From contig CAZXBB010000413.1 in NCBI GenBank assembly GCA_964638815.1, positions 1-18,194 of the forward strand: 18,194 nucleotides of DNA, read 5' to 3'. This document shows, one piece after another, positions 7,975-14,946 of the stretch. Within the stretch, counting starts at the first letter, position 1. Every line of letters starts with the position of its first letter. A program made the translations under genes and the position numbers. The notes beneath the pieces are model-generated. The model ran no database searches, was not told the origin of the DNA, and was given only the letters and a program-made list of their open reading frames with translations. This DNA is from CAZXBB01 sp964638815 (GTDB lineage: Bacteria; Planctomycetota; Phycisphaerae; Phycisphaerales; SM1A02).

Positions 7975-7977
7975 CGC

Positions 7978-7983
7978 TATCAT
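7978..7983 (+). promoter_or_regulatory. Putative -10 box of ispH (leaderless)
   Basis: TATCAT matches TATAAT at five of six positions and is one of the few AT-rich hexamers in the spacer. It ends nine bases before the ispH ATG, placing the likely transcription start two or three bases from the start codon. No Shine-Dalgarno sequence lies between. The -35 region is not convincing. Confidence 0.4.
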
Positions 7984-7992
7984 TGGTCGCTC

Positions 7993-9084
7993 ATGAAGCT
8001 CATCCTCGCCAACCCCCGCGGCTTCTGCGCCGGCGTCTACATGGCCATCGACGTGGTCGACCAGCTCCTCGAGATCTGCAGGGGGGAAGCCATCTACGTC
8101 TACCACGAGATCGTGCACAACCGTCATGTCGTGGACCGGTTCCGCGAGCGCGGCGTGCGTTTCGTGGACGACGTCGAGGAGGTGCCGGAAGGCTCCATTG
8201 TGGTCTTCAGCGCGCACGGCGTCAGCCCGGCGATCCGGGCGATCGCGGAGGAGCGTCGGCTGACCACGATCGACGCGACGTGCCCGCTCGTCACGAAGGT
8301 GCACGCCGAGGCGATCCGGTACGCGCGGAAGGGCTTCCAGATCCTCCTCATCGGTCATGCCGATCACCAGGAGGTCGTCGGCACGCGCGGCGAGGTCCCG
8401 GACTCGATCCAGGTGGTGCAGTCGCCGGCCGACATCCCGCGCCTCCGCATCGACGATCCGTCCCGCCTCGTCTACCTCACGCAGACGACGCTCAGCATGG
8501 ACGACGCGGCGGTCATCATCGCCGCGCTCCAGCAGGCGTTCCCGCAGATCAAGTCGCCGCCGAGCGAGGACATCTGCTACGCCACGACGAACCGCCAGGG
8601 CGCCGTCCGCGCGCTCGCCGGCGCGTGCGACCTCGTGCTCGTCGTCGGCTCGCGCAACAGCTCGAACTCCGTCCGGCTCACCGAGATCGCCGAGTCGCTC
8701 GGCACGCCGGCGCGCCTCGTGGACGACCGTCGCGAATGCCGTCCCGAGTGGTTCGAGGGCGTCGAGACCGTCCTCGTCACCGCGGGGGCCAGCGCGCCGG
8801 AGGACCTCGTCGAGGATCTCATCCAGGAGCTCATCGACCGGTTCGGCGGCGAGGTCGAGCAGCACGACATCCACCGCGAGGAGATCGAGTTCGGCCTCCC
8901 GGGATCGCTCAAGGCGTTCATGCGGAGCCGAGGGGTGGACCCGACCGGCCGACGCATCACGCGCGACACCTCGGCGTCGCTGGACAGGTGGCTTCGGGAG
9001 AACGGCATTCCGCACCGCACGATCGACCTCACCGTGAAGCGCACCGACGCCGCCGCGAGCGTCGGCGGTTCCGGTGCGGCCTGA
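7993..9084 (+). CDS. ispH: 4-hydroxy-3-methylbut-2-enyl diphosphate reductase
   Basis: A 363-residue iron-sulfur enzyme, also called LytB, that makes IPP and DMAPP in the last step of the MEP pathway. The three cluster cysteines are Cys12 (GFCAGV), Cys97 (ATCPLV) and Cys195 (DICYATTNRQ). Other active-site residues are present: His42 in HEIVHNRHVV, His75 in SAHGV, His125 and Glu127 in IGHADHQEVVGT, and the TQTTLSMDD loop near 165. SRNSSNS at 220-226 is the diphosphate-binding segment. ATG 7993 is chosen because it opens the first conserved strand; an in-frame upstream extension to 7900 is not conserved-looking. The normal fold ends near residue 310, and about 50 extra residues follow. rlmN starts nine bases downstream, so the two probably share a transcript. 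Confidence 0.95.
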   Translation: MKLILANPRGFCAGVYMAIDVVDQLLEICRGEAIYVYHEIVHNRHVVDRFRERGVRFVDDVEEVPEGSIVVFSAHGVSPAIRAIAEERRLTTIDATCPLVTKVHAEAIRYARKGFQILLIGHADHQEVVGTRGEVPDSIQVVQSPADIPRLRIDDPSRLVYLTQTTLSMDDAAVIIAALQQAFPQIKSPPSEDICYATTNRQGAVRALAGACDLVLVVGSRNSSNSVRLTEIAESLGTPARLVDDRRECRPEWFEGVETVLVTAGASAPEDLVEDLIQELIDRFGGEVEQHDIHREEIEFGLPGSLKAFMRSRGVDPTGRRITRDTSASLDRWLRENGIPHRTIDLTVKRTDAAASVGGSGAA

Positions 9085-9093
9085 GCGGCGCCG

Positions 9094-10179
9094 ATGCTCT
9101 CCTTCTTCGATTCAACTCCGCCCGATCTCGAAGCGCACTGCCGCGGACACGGCATGCCGCGGCACGTCGCGGACCAGCTTCTCGACTGGGTGTACCGCAA
9201 AGACGTCGTGGACCTCGCGCTCATGACGAACATCTCCGGCGCGAACCGCCGCGTTCTCGCGGAGACCGTGGTATTCGACGAGGGCGTCGCGGTCGCGCAC
9301 CAGACGGCGACCGACGGCACCGAGAAGCTGCTCCTGGAGTGGCCGAAGGGAAAGGCGGCGGCCGCCGGCGCACTGACGGTCCTCGACGACGCGCCGGGTC
9401 CGCGCACCGAGTGCGTCATGATCCCGACCGACCGGCGTCGCACGGCGTGCATCTCGAGCCAGGTCGGGTGCCCCGTCGGCTGCCGGTTCTGCGCGTCGGG
9501 CATCGGCGGGCTCGAGGGGAACCTGAAGGCGGGGCGGATCGTCGAGCAGGTGCACCGGCTCGGCCGCCTCGACGCGACGGGACGCCTCACCAACGTCGTC
9601 TTCATGGGCATGGGCGAGCCGCTCGCGAACTTCAAGGAGGTGACGCGTGCGATCCGCACGATCAACGCAGCGTGGGGGCTCGGCATCGGCGCGCGGAAGA
9701 TCACGATCTCAACGGTCGGCCTGCCGCAGGCGATCCGCCGGCTCGTCGACTTCGAGCTCCCCGTGACGCTCGCCCTCAGCCTCCACGCGCCGAACGACGC
9801 GCTGCGGCGCGAGCTGATCCCGTGGGCGCGGTACGCCCCCATCGACGCGCTGATCGACGCGTGCGAGGCGTACTTCGCCTCGACCGGCCGCGAGGTCACG
9901 TTCGAGTACCTGCTGCTCCGCGGCGTGAACGACCGCGTCGAGCACGCGCAGGAGCTCGCCGAGCTGGCCCGGAGGCTCCGCGCGAACGTCAACCTCATCC
10001 GCTACAACGAGGTGCGCGGATTGCCCTACGACCGACCCACCTCCCGCGACGTCCTCGCGTTCCAGGACGTCCTCCGGCGGCGCCGCGTGAACGTCCACAT
10101 CCGCGCGAGCCGCGGCCGCGACATCGCGGCGGCGTGCGGGCAGCTTCGTCACGAGAATCGCGCGGGGTCGTCGGCGTGA
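9094..10179 (+). CDS. rlmN: 23S rRNA/tRNA adenine-C2 methyltransferase (radical SAM)
   Basis: A 361-residue RlmN. It methylates C2 of A2503 in 23S rRNA and of A37 in some tRNAs, which aids translational fidelity. The radical-SAM CxxxCxxC motif is Cys126, Cys130 and Cys133 (CPVGCRFC). The mechanistic cysteines are Cys119 in TACISSQVGC and Cys348 in AACGQL, the residue that becomes methylated during turnover. MGMGEPLANF at 171-180 is the SAM-contact motif, and ISTVGL and SLHAPND follow in the expected order. Both catalytic cysteines being present, together with the absence of Cfr-specific features, supports housekeeping RlmN over a Cfr resistance enzyme. ATG 9094 lies nine bases after the ispH stop with no clear Shine-Dalgarno sequence, suggesting re-initiation within an ispH-rlmN unit. 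Confidence 0.95.
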   Translation: MLSFFDSTPPDLEAHCRGHGMPRHVADQLLDWVYRKDVVDLALMTNISGANRRVLAETVVFDEGVAVAHQTATDGTEKLLLEWPKGKAAAAGALTVLDDAPGPRTECVMIPTDRRRTACISSQVGCPVGCRFCASGIGGLEGNLKAGRIVEQVHRLGRLDATGRLTNVVFMGMGEPLANFKEVTRAIRTINAAWGLGIGARKITISTVGLPQAIRRLVDFELPVTLALSLHAPNDALRRELIPWARYAPIDALIDACEAYFASTGREVTFEYLLLRGVNDRVEHAQELAELARRLRANVNLIRYNEVRGLPYDRPTSRDVLAFQDVLRRRRVNVHIRASRGRDIAAACGQLRHENRAGSSA

Positions 10180-10258
10180 GGTGACGTTCGGCTTCGTTCC
10201 GGCGCTGCTCGCGGTGCCTTCGGGGTGGTCGCGCAGCGGGACCGCGACGCGACCCTCG

Positions 10259-10290
10259 CGGTTCGGGGCGGGAGTGCCCCTACCGAACCG
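10259..10290. terminator. Hairpin in the convergent rlmN / oxidoreductase gap
   Basis: CGGTTCGG 10259-10266 pairs perfectly with CCGAACCG 10283-10290 around a 16-base apical part that can add further G-C pairs. The stop codon of the minus-strand oxidoreductase (10282-10280) lies inside the loop side. A second weaker inverted pair, GGTCGCG/CGCGACC, occurs just upstream at about 10227-10254. A terminator serving rlmN, and possibly both strands, is the simplest reading. There is no T run. Confidence 0.5.
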
Positions 10291-13200
10291 TGTCCGCGTC
10301 CGGGTCCGGGTGCGGGTCCGGGTGCGCGTCCGTGTGCGCGTGCGCGTCCGGGTGCGCGTGCGCGTCCGGGTGCGCGTGCGCGTCCGCGTCCGCGTCCGCG
10401 TCCACGTCCACGTGCGCGTCCGCGTCCACGTGCGCGTCCGTGTCCGTGCCGATGTCCGGGGCCGCTTCTCCCGGCTCCGCGAACATTCGGACTTCCGATA
10501 TCGCCATCCCGCGCAATCGCCCGTCCACCGCCTGCTGGTGCAGACGCGTGAGCGCGCCCTGGAAGTGCTCGTAGTGGTCGTTCGCGCCGGCCGCAGCCCG
10601 CTCCACGAGATCGATGAGGTAGTCCCGCAGCTCGCGCTGCCGGCGCGATCCGCGCCACTTCGGGACGATCGCCGGCCGCACCGAGGCCACGACGCGCGCG
10701 AGCCAGTCGCTCGTGCGGACGTCCGCGCGGTAGCGGCGGCCGAACGCGACGAACTCGAAGCGCGTGAGGTACCGCCGGCGCAGCTCGTCCCCGCGGGCGC
10801 GCTTGACGTTGAGGACGCGCCGCACGCGCCGGCGCTGCTCGCCGCTCGTCGCCATCGACGCGACGAACAGCACGTCGCGGATGAGCATCGCGGCGGCGAG
10901 CGGCAGCACTGCGTTTCGCGCCAGCGCCCGCCCCGCGTCGCCGCGATCGACGGCGTACAGGCCGGTGATCAGGCCCGCGTAACGATCCGCGTACTCGAAG
11001 CCGCCCCAGTTGTAGCACCGGTAGAGGGCGATCACGAAGTCGCGCCGGCTCTGGCGGCCGGCGTCCGTCTCCGTCAGGCCGGGCATCGAGGCGAGGCTCT
11101 CGTCGAGCAGCCGCCCGAACCGCGTCCCGTCGCGGCGGGCGCGCCCGCGTCGCCGTCCCACGAGGTGCACCATGCGACGCACGATGCGCCCGACGTCCTC
11201 GTCGCGGTCGTCCTTCGGCCGCGTGAACAGCCCCCGGTCCCGAACAAGGTGACGGCCGAACTGGAACGCTTCCCGCGCGCGGCCGAGCCCGCGCGACTCC
11301 GCCGCGGCCACCGCGGTCTCGAGCGTGTCAACCGTCACCGGGATCAGGCCGGACTGGAAGGCCGAGCCCAGCAGGGTCACGTTGACGAGGCGGTCGGTGT
11401 GGAACCACGCGCGGCACGCCTCGGCGAAGTCCTCCGCGATGCGGGTCTCGGGCCGGGTCGTCTCCGTGATCACTTCGGCCAGACGCGCGCGGAGGCCGCG
11501 GGCGAGGTCCGAGTCGGTCTCGTCGCTGAAGCGGCCCGCATTCACGACGGCGTGCGTGCGATCGAGGTCCGCCACGCGCAGCACCGGGTCGTCCGCGACC
11601 GCGCGCAGCGTCTCCACCGCATCCACGCCGATCAGCAGGTCCGCCTCGCCCACCGGGATCGCCGCCGTCAGCGGCTGCGGCGGCTCGCCCTCGCGCGGAT
11701 GCGTGAAGATCACCTGGGCCCACGCGCGGCGCCCCGCCCCGATCGGTGTCGGGTCGTACTGCACGGACACGCTGTAGCCCATGAGGCGCCCCGCGTACGC
11801 GAGGATGCGCACGGTCCAGCCCGGCACGGCGCCGCCGAACCCCGCCAGGTGCGCCCGCCAGATCGGCGCGCGCCGATGCACGATGTCGGGCAGCGGCAGC
11901 ATCGCGTCGGGGTCGCGGCGCCAGCGGCGGGCGGGCGGTCGCGTGCGCGCCACCTCCGCCTGCTCGAAGAGCGGCCGCGCGCGGAACCGCACCACCGTCG
12001 CGCCGCGGCGCACCGTGCCGTCGATGCGGAACTCCGTCCGCATCGGCGTCCGGTCGAGCTCGAGCCGCTCGACCACGAACTCGGTCTCCCGCGGCTGGCG
12101 CACGGCGCACGCGCGGTCGGCCGGCCACGTCACGTACTGCCGCGGCTCGTACCCGAGCCGGTCGATCTCGCCGAGAGCGCGCTCGATGCCGGCCACGTCG
12201 CACGTGGCCGGCGGGCCGTCCCGCACGACGAGGATCGTGAGCCCCTCGCGGAGCGCGGCCGTGCGCAGCAGCTCGACGATCCGCGCGGGCGCCGTGAGGC
12301 TCGCGGTCTCGATGCGCACGCGATCCGTGCGCTCCGCCGGGATCACGCCGCGGGCGAACCGCTCGAGGTCCTGCCCGTCGTCGCCGCCGATCTCGCACAC
12401 GACGAGGATCCACGGCGCGTCGTCGCGCGCGGCCTGCCGCACGGCGCCGACGCCCTCATGCTGGAAGCGCGTCGCCTCCCAGGTCTCCAGCATCACGACA
12501 CGGGTCGTACCCGCCTCCGGCACGACGCCGTCGATCGCGAGCGTCGTGGGCGGCACGGTCTCCGCCTCGTCCGACGCGTCGCGCTCGCGGAGCCACTGGT
12601 CAACGTCGACCGCGAGCCGCCGGAGCTGCGCGACCGCCGCCGCCGCCCCGACCGTGCCGCCGCGCACCGGCGCCGCGACGTCCGGCTCCGCGCCCGATCG
12701 GGGCCGGTGATCGCGCCCGCCCCGGCGCGCGCCGGCCAGCCGCATCGCCGCCGTCCCCGACGGGCGGATGCGGTGGAGCAGGTGCCCGATCGCGTGCGCG
12801 AGGAGCGACGGATGCAGCACGTCGTCGGGCCCCAGCCGCCGGCGCGCCGCGGATCCGGACGCCGTCTCGTCCGGCGGCAGCTCCGGTCCCCACACGACGC
12901 CGGGGCGCTCGCCCCGCCCGCGCATCGCCTCGGCGACGTCCAGCACCCCTTCCCTGACCGTACCGGGCCGTGGCTCGAGCACCACGATCTGCTCGCACCG
13001 GCTCAGGATCCGCGATACGGCGGCGCCGTCGATCGGATGCACGGCGCCCAGATGCAGTGTGGGCACGCGGCCGACGAGCTGGCGCGTGTGCGTGATGTGC
13101 TCGAGGGCGCGGCCGGCCGGCCCCACCGTGATGAACCCGACCGGCGTGCGCTCGCCGGGGCTCGGCAGGCTGCTGCCGCGGTTGAACTCGAGTCGCCGGA

Positions 13201-13882
13201 CGATGCGCAGCACGTCTCCGGCCTCGACGAAACGCGGCCGGCGTCCGCGCCGCCGGCGCGCCAGCATCGCGTCAACCGACTCGATCACGCGGTTCGGGCG
13301 CGCCGGCAGCGTCTGGATCGAGCGCAGGAGATCACCGTGCACCACGAGCGCGACGGCGCACCCGCCGGCGCGCGACACGCGGAAGACCGACTCCATCCAG
13401 TCGCGGAGCTGGGCCAGATCGACGGGCGCGATGGCCGGGACGTCGATCTGCCGGGCAAGGCGGAACGGGCACGCCTCCGGGTGCGCCCGCGGGCGGTCCT
13501 CGAGCAGCACGCACATCGCGCCGTCGCGCGGCAGCCGCGTCGCGCGGGCGAGGGCCGCGGTGGCCTCCGCGAGCTGCGCGTTCGGCACGAGCGCGATCGC
13601 GGCCCGGCCCGAGCCCGCCACCTGCGCCGCGAGCGTCACCGCCCGCGACGCCGACGGCGTCGGCGCCAGGCGCAGCTCGTGACTGCGAAAGAGGTCGGCC
13701 GCGATCTCGTCGGACGCGAGCCGGAACACGGCCTCGAACGGATCGCCGCGCGGTCCGGCGACGAGCGCGACCGGCGTCTCGGACTCGAGCTGTCCCTTGA
13801 CGATGGCTTCCGCGGCGGTGTAGAGCGCCTCGCCCTCGAAGCGGGCCAGCGGCGATTGCGCGGCGTCGTGGAACAAGCTCAC
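10280..13882 (-). CDS. Divergent indolepyruvate ferredoxin oxidoreductase-like fusion protein with Asp/His tail
   Basis: A 1200-residue protein laid out like the fused IorA-IorB oxidoreductases of proteobacteria. Residues 15-190 resemble the N-terminal pyrimidine-binding domain (IDVPAIAPVDLAQLRDWM corresponds to the IPxLEPSDxQEAxD segment). Residues 245-335 resemble the following domain (VGFITVGPAGRALEHI, VVLEPRP). Residues 455-560 sit where the thiamine-diphosphate domain should be. Residues 679-880 resemble the gamma/IorB domain (GFGGAVPGWTVRILAYAGRL, EADLLIGVDAVETL, LGSAFQSGLIPV). Residues 945-1135 form a helical C-terminal domain like that of the fused enzymes. I could not find the metal-thiamine motif GDx(25-30)N or an iron-sulfur cysteine cluster, so the family's usual reaction (2-oxoacid decarboxylation with ferredoxin reduction) is doubtful. 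Start GTG 13882 overlaps the HAD stop as GTGA. Residues 1143-1200 are an Asp/His/Ala repeat tail. Confidence 0.75.
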   Translation of the reverse strand: MSLFHDAAQSPLARFEGEALYTAAEAIVKGQLESETPVALVAGPRGDPFEAVFRLASDEIAADLFRSHELRLAPTPSASRAVTLAAQVAGSGRAAIALVPNAQLAEATAALARATRLPRDGAMCVLLEDRPRAHPEACPFRLARQIDVPAIAPVDLAQLRDWMESVFRVSRAGGCAVALVVHGDLLRSIQTLPARPNRVIESVDAMLARRRRGRRPRFVEAGDVLRIVRRLEFNRGSSLPSPGERTPVGFITVGPAGRALEHITHTRQLVGRVPTLHLGAVHPIDGAAVSRILSRCEQIVVLEPRPGTVREGVLDVAEAMRGRGERPGVVWGPELPPDETASGSAARRRLGPDDVLHPSLLAHAIGHLLHRIRPSGTAAMRLAGARRGGRDHRPRSGAEPDVAAPVRGGTVGAAAAVAQLRRLAVDVDQWLRERDASDEAETVPPTTLAIDGVVPEAGTTRVVMLETWEATRFQHEGVGAVRQAARDDAPWILVVCEIGGDDGQDLERFARGVIPAERTDRVRIETASLTAPARIVELLRTAALREGLTILVVRDGPPATCDVAGIERALGEIDRLGYEPRQYVTWPADRACAVRQPRETEFVVERLELDRTPMRTEFRIDGTVRRGATVVRFRARPLFEQAEVARTRPPARRWRRDPDAMLPLPDIVHRRAPIWRAHLAGFGGAVPGWTVRILAYAGRLMGYSVSVQYDPTPIGAGRRAWAQVIFTHPREGEPPQPLTAAIPVGEADLLIGVDAVETLRAVADDPVLRVADLDRTHAVVNAGRFSDETDSDLARGLRARLAEVITETTRPETRIAEDFAEACRAWFHTDRLVNVTLLGSAFQSGLIPVTVDTLETAVAAAESRGLGRAREAFQFGRHLVRDRGLFTRPKDDRDEDVGRIVRRMVHLVGRRRGRARRDGTRFGRLLDESLASMPGLTETDAGRQSRRDFVIALYRCYNWGGFEYADRYAGLITGLYAVDRGDAGRALARNAVLPLAAAMLIRDVLFVASMATSGEQRRRVRRVLNVKRARGDELRRRYLTRFEFVAFGRRYRADVRTSDWLARVVASVRPAIVPKWRGSRRQRELRDYLIDLVERAAAGANDHYEHFQGALTRLHQQAVDGRLRGMAISEVRMFAEPGEAAPDIGTDTDAHVDADAHVDVDADADADAHAHPDAHAHPDAHAHTDAHPDPHPDPDADTVR
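10290..10456. repeat. GC-rich tandem repeat encoding the Asp/Ala/His/Pro tail
   Basis: A tract built from hexamers such as GTGCGC and GTCCGG/GTCCGC, with an 18-bp higher-order unit (GTGCGCGTGCGCGTCCGG) present about three times near 10336-10390. On the minus strand it codes for the end of the oxidoreductase-like protein: Asp-Ala, Asp-Ala-His-Ala-His-Pro and Asp-Pro-His-Pro units. Residues 1143-1200 hold 10 His and 17 Asp. The plus strand is largely alternating G/C and T/G steps, which favours Z-DNA and slippage. Confidence 0.85.
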
Positions 13883-14805
13883 CACTCCCCGCCGAGGATC
13901 CTCGCGATCGCGGACGCCACGCCGTTCTCGCGGTAGCTGCCCGTGACGCGGTCGGCGACGGCGGTGACGCGGGCGTCCGCGTTCGCCATCGCGATGCCGA
14001 GCCCGGCCCTGCGCACCAGCTCGACGTCGTTGAGCCCGTCGCCGATCGCGACGACGCGTCGCGGGTCGATGCCGCGGTCGCGGCAGTGCGCGCTGACCAT
14101 CGTCCACTTGTTGACGTCGGTGTTGAAGATCTCCAGCAGGTGCGTCTCGGCCCCGGTCGTCTCGGTCGCCGTGACCGCGCCCCAGTGCTGGAGGAATCCG
14201 CGGTCGCCGATCTCGCCCGCGATCTGCATCGCGAGCGGCGCCAGCACCGCCTCATTCGCGACGACGCCCGCCCGCACCGTCTCGTGGGGATGCGGGTCGC
14301 TCGCCAGGTCGTGCGCGAAGCGTACGCGCACCGGCATCGTCTCGAACCACCACTCGGACGCGGGGTCGAGATCGGCCGGGCCGACCGCGAGGTAGTCGTA
14401 GCCGACGGCATGCGCATCCTTGAGCAGGAGCACCTTGTGCTCGTGGCGGAGGAGTGCTTCCGTAACGTCCACGACGAGGTCGTGCGGCATCACGCGGCGC
14501 GCGAGCGTCGCGCCCGTCGCGCCGTCGGAGAGCAGCGACCCGCCCGCGGTCACGACGGGGCCCGTGGGGCCGATGCGGTCGAGGACGTGCTGAGACTCGA
14601 CGAGGGCGCGCCCCGTCGCGACGATGATCTCGATCCCGGCGGCCCGCGCGTCGCCGAGCGCACGCACGTTCTCGTCGCTGATGACCCCGCGCGGGCCGAG
14701 CAGCGTGCCGTCGAGATCGACAACGAGCACGTCGTAGCGGAGCGCCCGCGTGCCCGCGGCCGGCGCCCCGCGACCTCGCCCTTCGGATGGTCGGTCGTCC
14801 GACAT
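13879..14805 (-). CDS. Cof-type HAD-superfamily phosphatase
   Basis: A 308-residue HAD hydrolase of the Cof (IIB cap) group, which dephosphorylate small molecules such as sugar phosphates or cofactor precursors; the substrate cannot be read from sequence. Motif I is VVDLDGTLL with nucleophile Asp30 and acid/base Asp32. Motif II is ATGR with Thr64. Motif III is NKWTMV with Lys233. Motif IV is IGDGLNDVELV with Asp256 and Asp260. The insert between motifs II and III (about residues 85-225) is the IIB cap. GIAMANADARVTAVADRVTGSYRENGVASAI is the standard end of the family. ATG 14805 is chosen over an upstream in-frame extension because it follows a -10-like box by nine bases. The stop overlaps the next start, so it is the first gene of a two-gene operon with the oxidoreductase-like protein. 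Confidence 0.92.
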   Translation of the reverse strand: MSDDRPSEGRGRGAPAAGTRALRYDVLVVDLDGTLLGPRGVISDENVRALGDARAAGIEIIVATGRALVESQHVLDRIGPTGPVVTAGGSLLSDGATGATLARRVMPHDLVVDVTEALLRHEHKVLLLKDAHAVGYDYLAVGPADLDPASEWWFETMPVRVRFAHDLASDPHPHETVRAGVVANEAVLAPLAMQIAGEIGDRGFLQHWGAVTATETTGAETHLLEIFNTDVNKWTMVSAHCRDRGIDPRRVVAIGDGLNDVELVRRAGLGIAMANADARVTAVADRVTGSYRENGVASAIARILGGEW

Positions 14806-14814
14806 ACGGTGGAT

Positions 14815-14820
14815 AGGGTA
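14815..14820 (-). promoter_or_regulatory. Putative -10 box of the HAD phosphatase operon
   Basis: On the minus strand, 14820-14815 reads TACCCT (TANNNT type), nine bases before the ATG at 14805. This is the same spacing as at ispH and implies a leaderless or near-leaderless message. A matching -35 was not found. Confidence 0.3.
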
Positions 14821-14870
14821 CGCGTGGGCACGCCCGGAGGCACGGCGACGCGGAACTGGCCCCGGCGCGC

Positions 14871-14899
14871 TTGTCCGCACGAACGGTTCCGCTTACCTT
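14871..14899 (+). promoter_or_regulatory. Putative promoter of the APH-family kinase gene
   Basis: TTGTCC (14871-14876, four of six to TTGACA) and TACCTT (14894-14899) are separated by 17 bases, the optimal sigma-70-like spacing. The predicted transcript would start near 14906, giving a leader of about 40 bases that includes the AGGA ribosome-binding site. Confidence 0.35.
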
Positions 14900-14935
14900 G
14901 GAGACCCGCGACCGACCGGGCGTGCCCGGGAGGCC

Positions 14936-14939
14936 AGGA
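14936..14939 (+). promoter_or_regulatory. Ribosome binding site deciding the kinase start
   Basis: AGGA ends seven bases before GTG 14947. It is one of the few recognisable Shine-Dalgarno sequences in the window and supports GTG 14947 over other in-frame upstream codons. The nearby ATG at 14939 is out of frame and stops after three codons. Confidence 0.5.
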
Positions 14940-14946
14940 TGAGCGC

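Noticed and set aside
9094..10179. Cfr-type resistance methyltransferase instead of RlmN
   Set aside because: Length, the N-terminal region and the ispH neighbour fit housekeeping RlmN; no Cfr-specific feature was seen.
10181..13936. A 1251-codon open frame on the plus strand opposite the oxidoreductase-like gene
   Set aside because: Its product is Arg/His/Ala/Pro-rich with no domain pattern. It mirrors the codon bias of the minus-strand gene, which shows clear family motifs. Long antisense frames are expected at this GC content.
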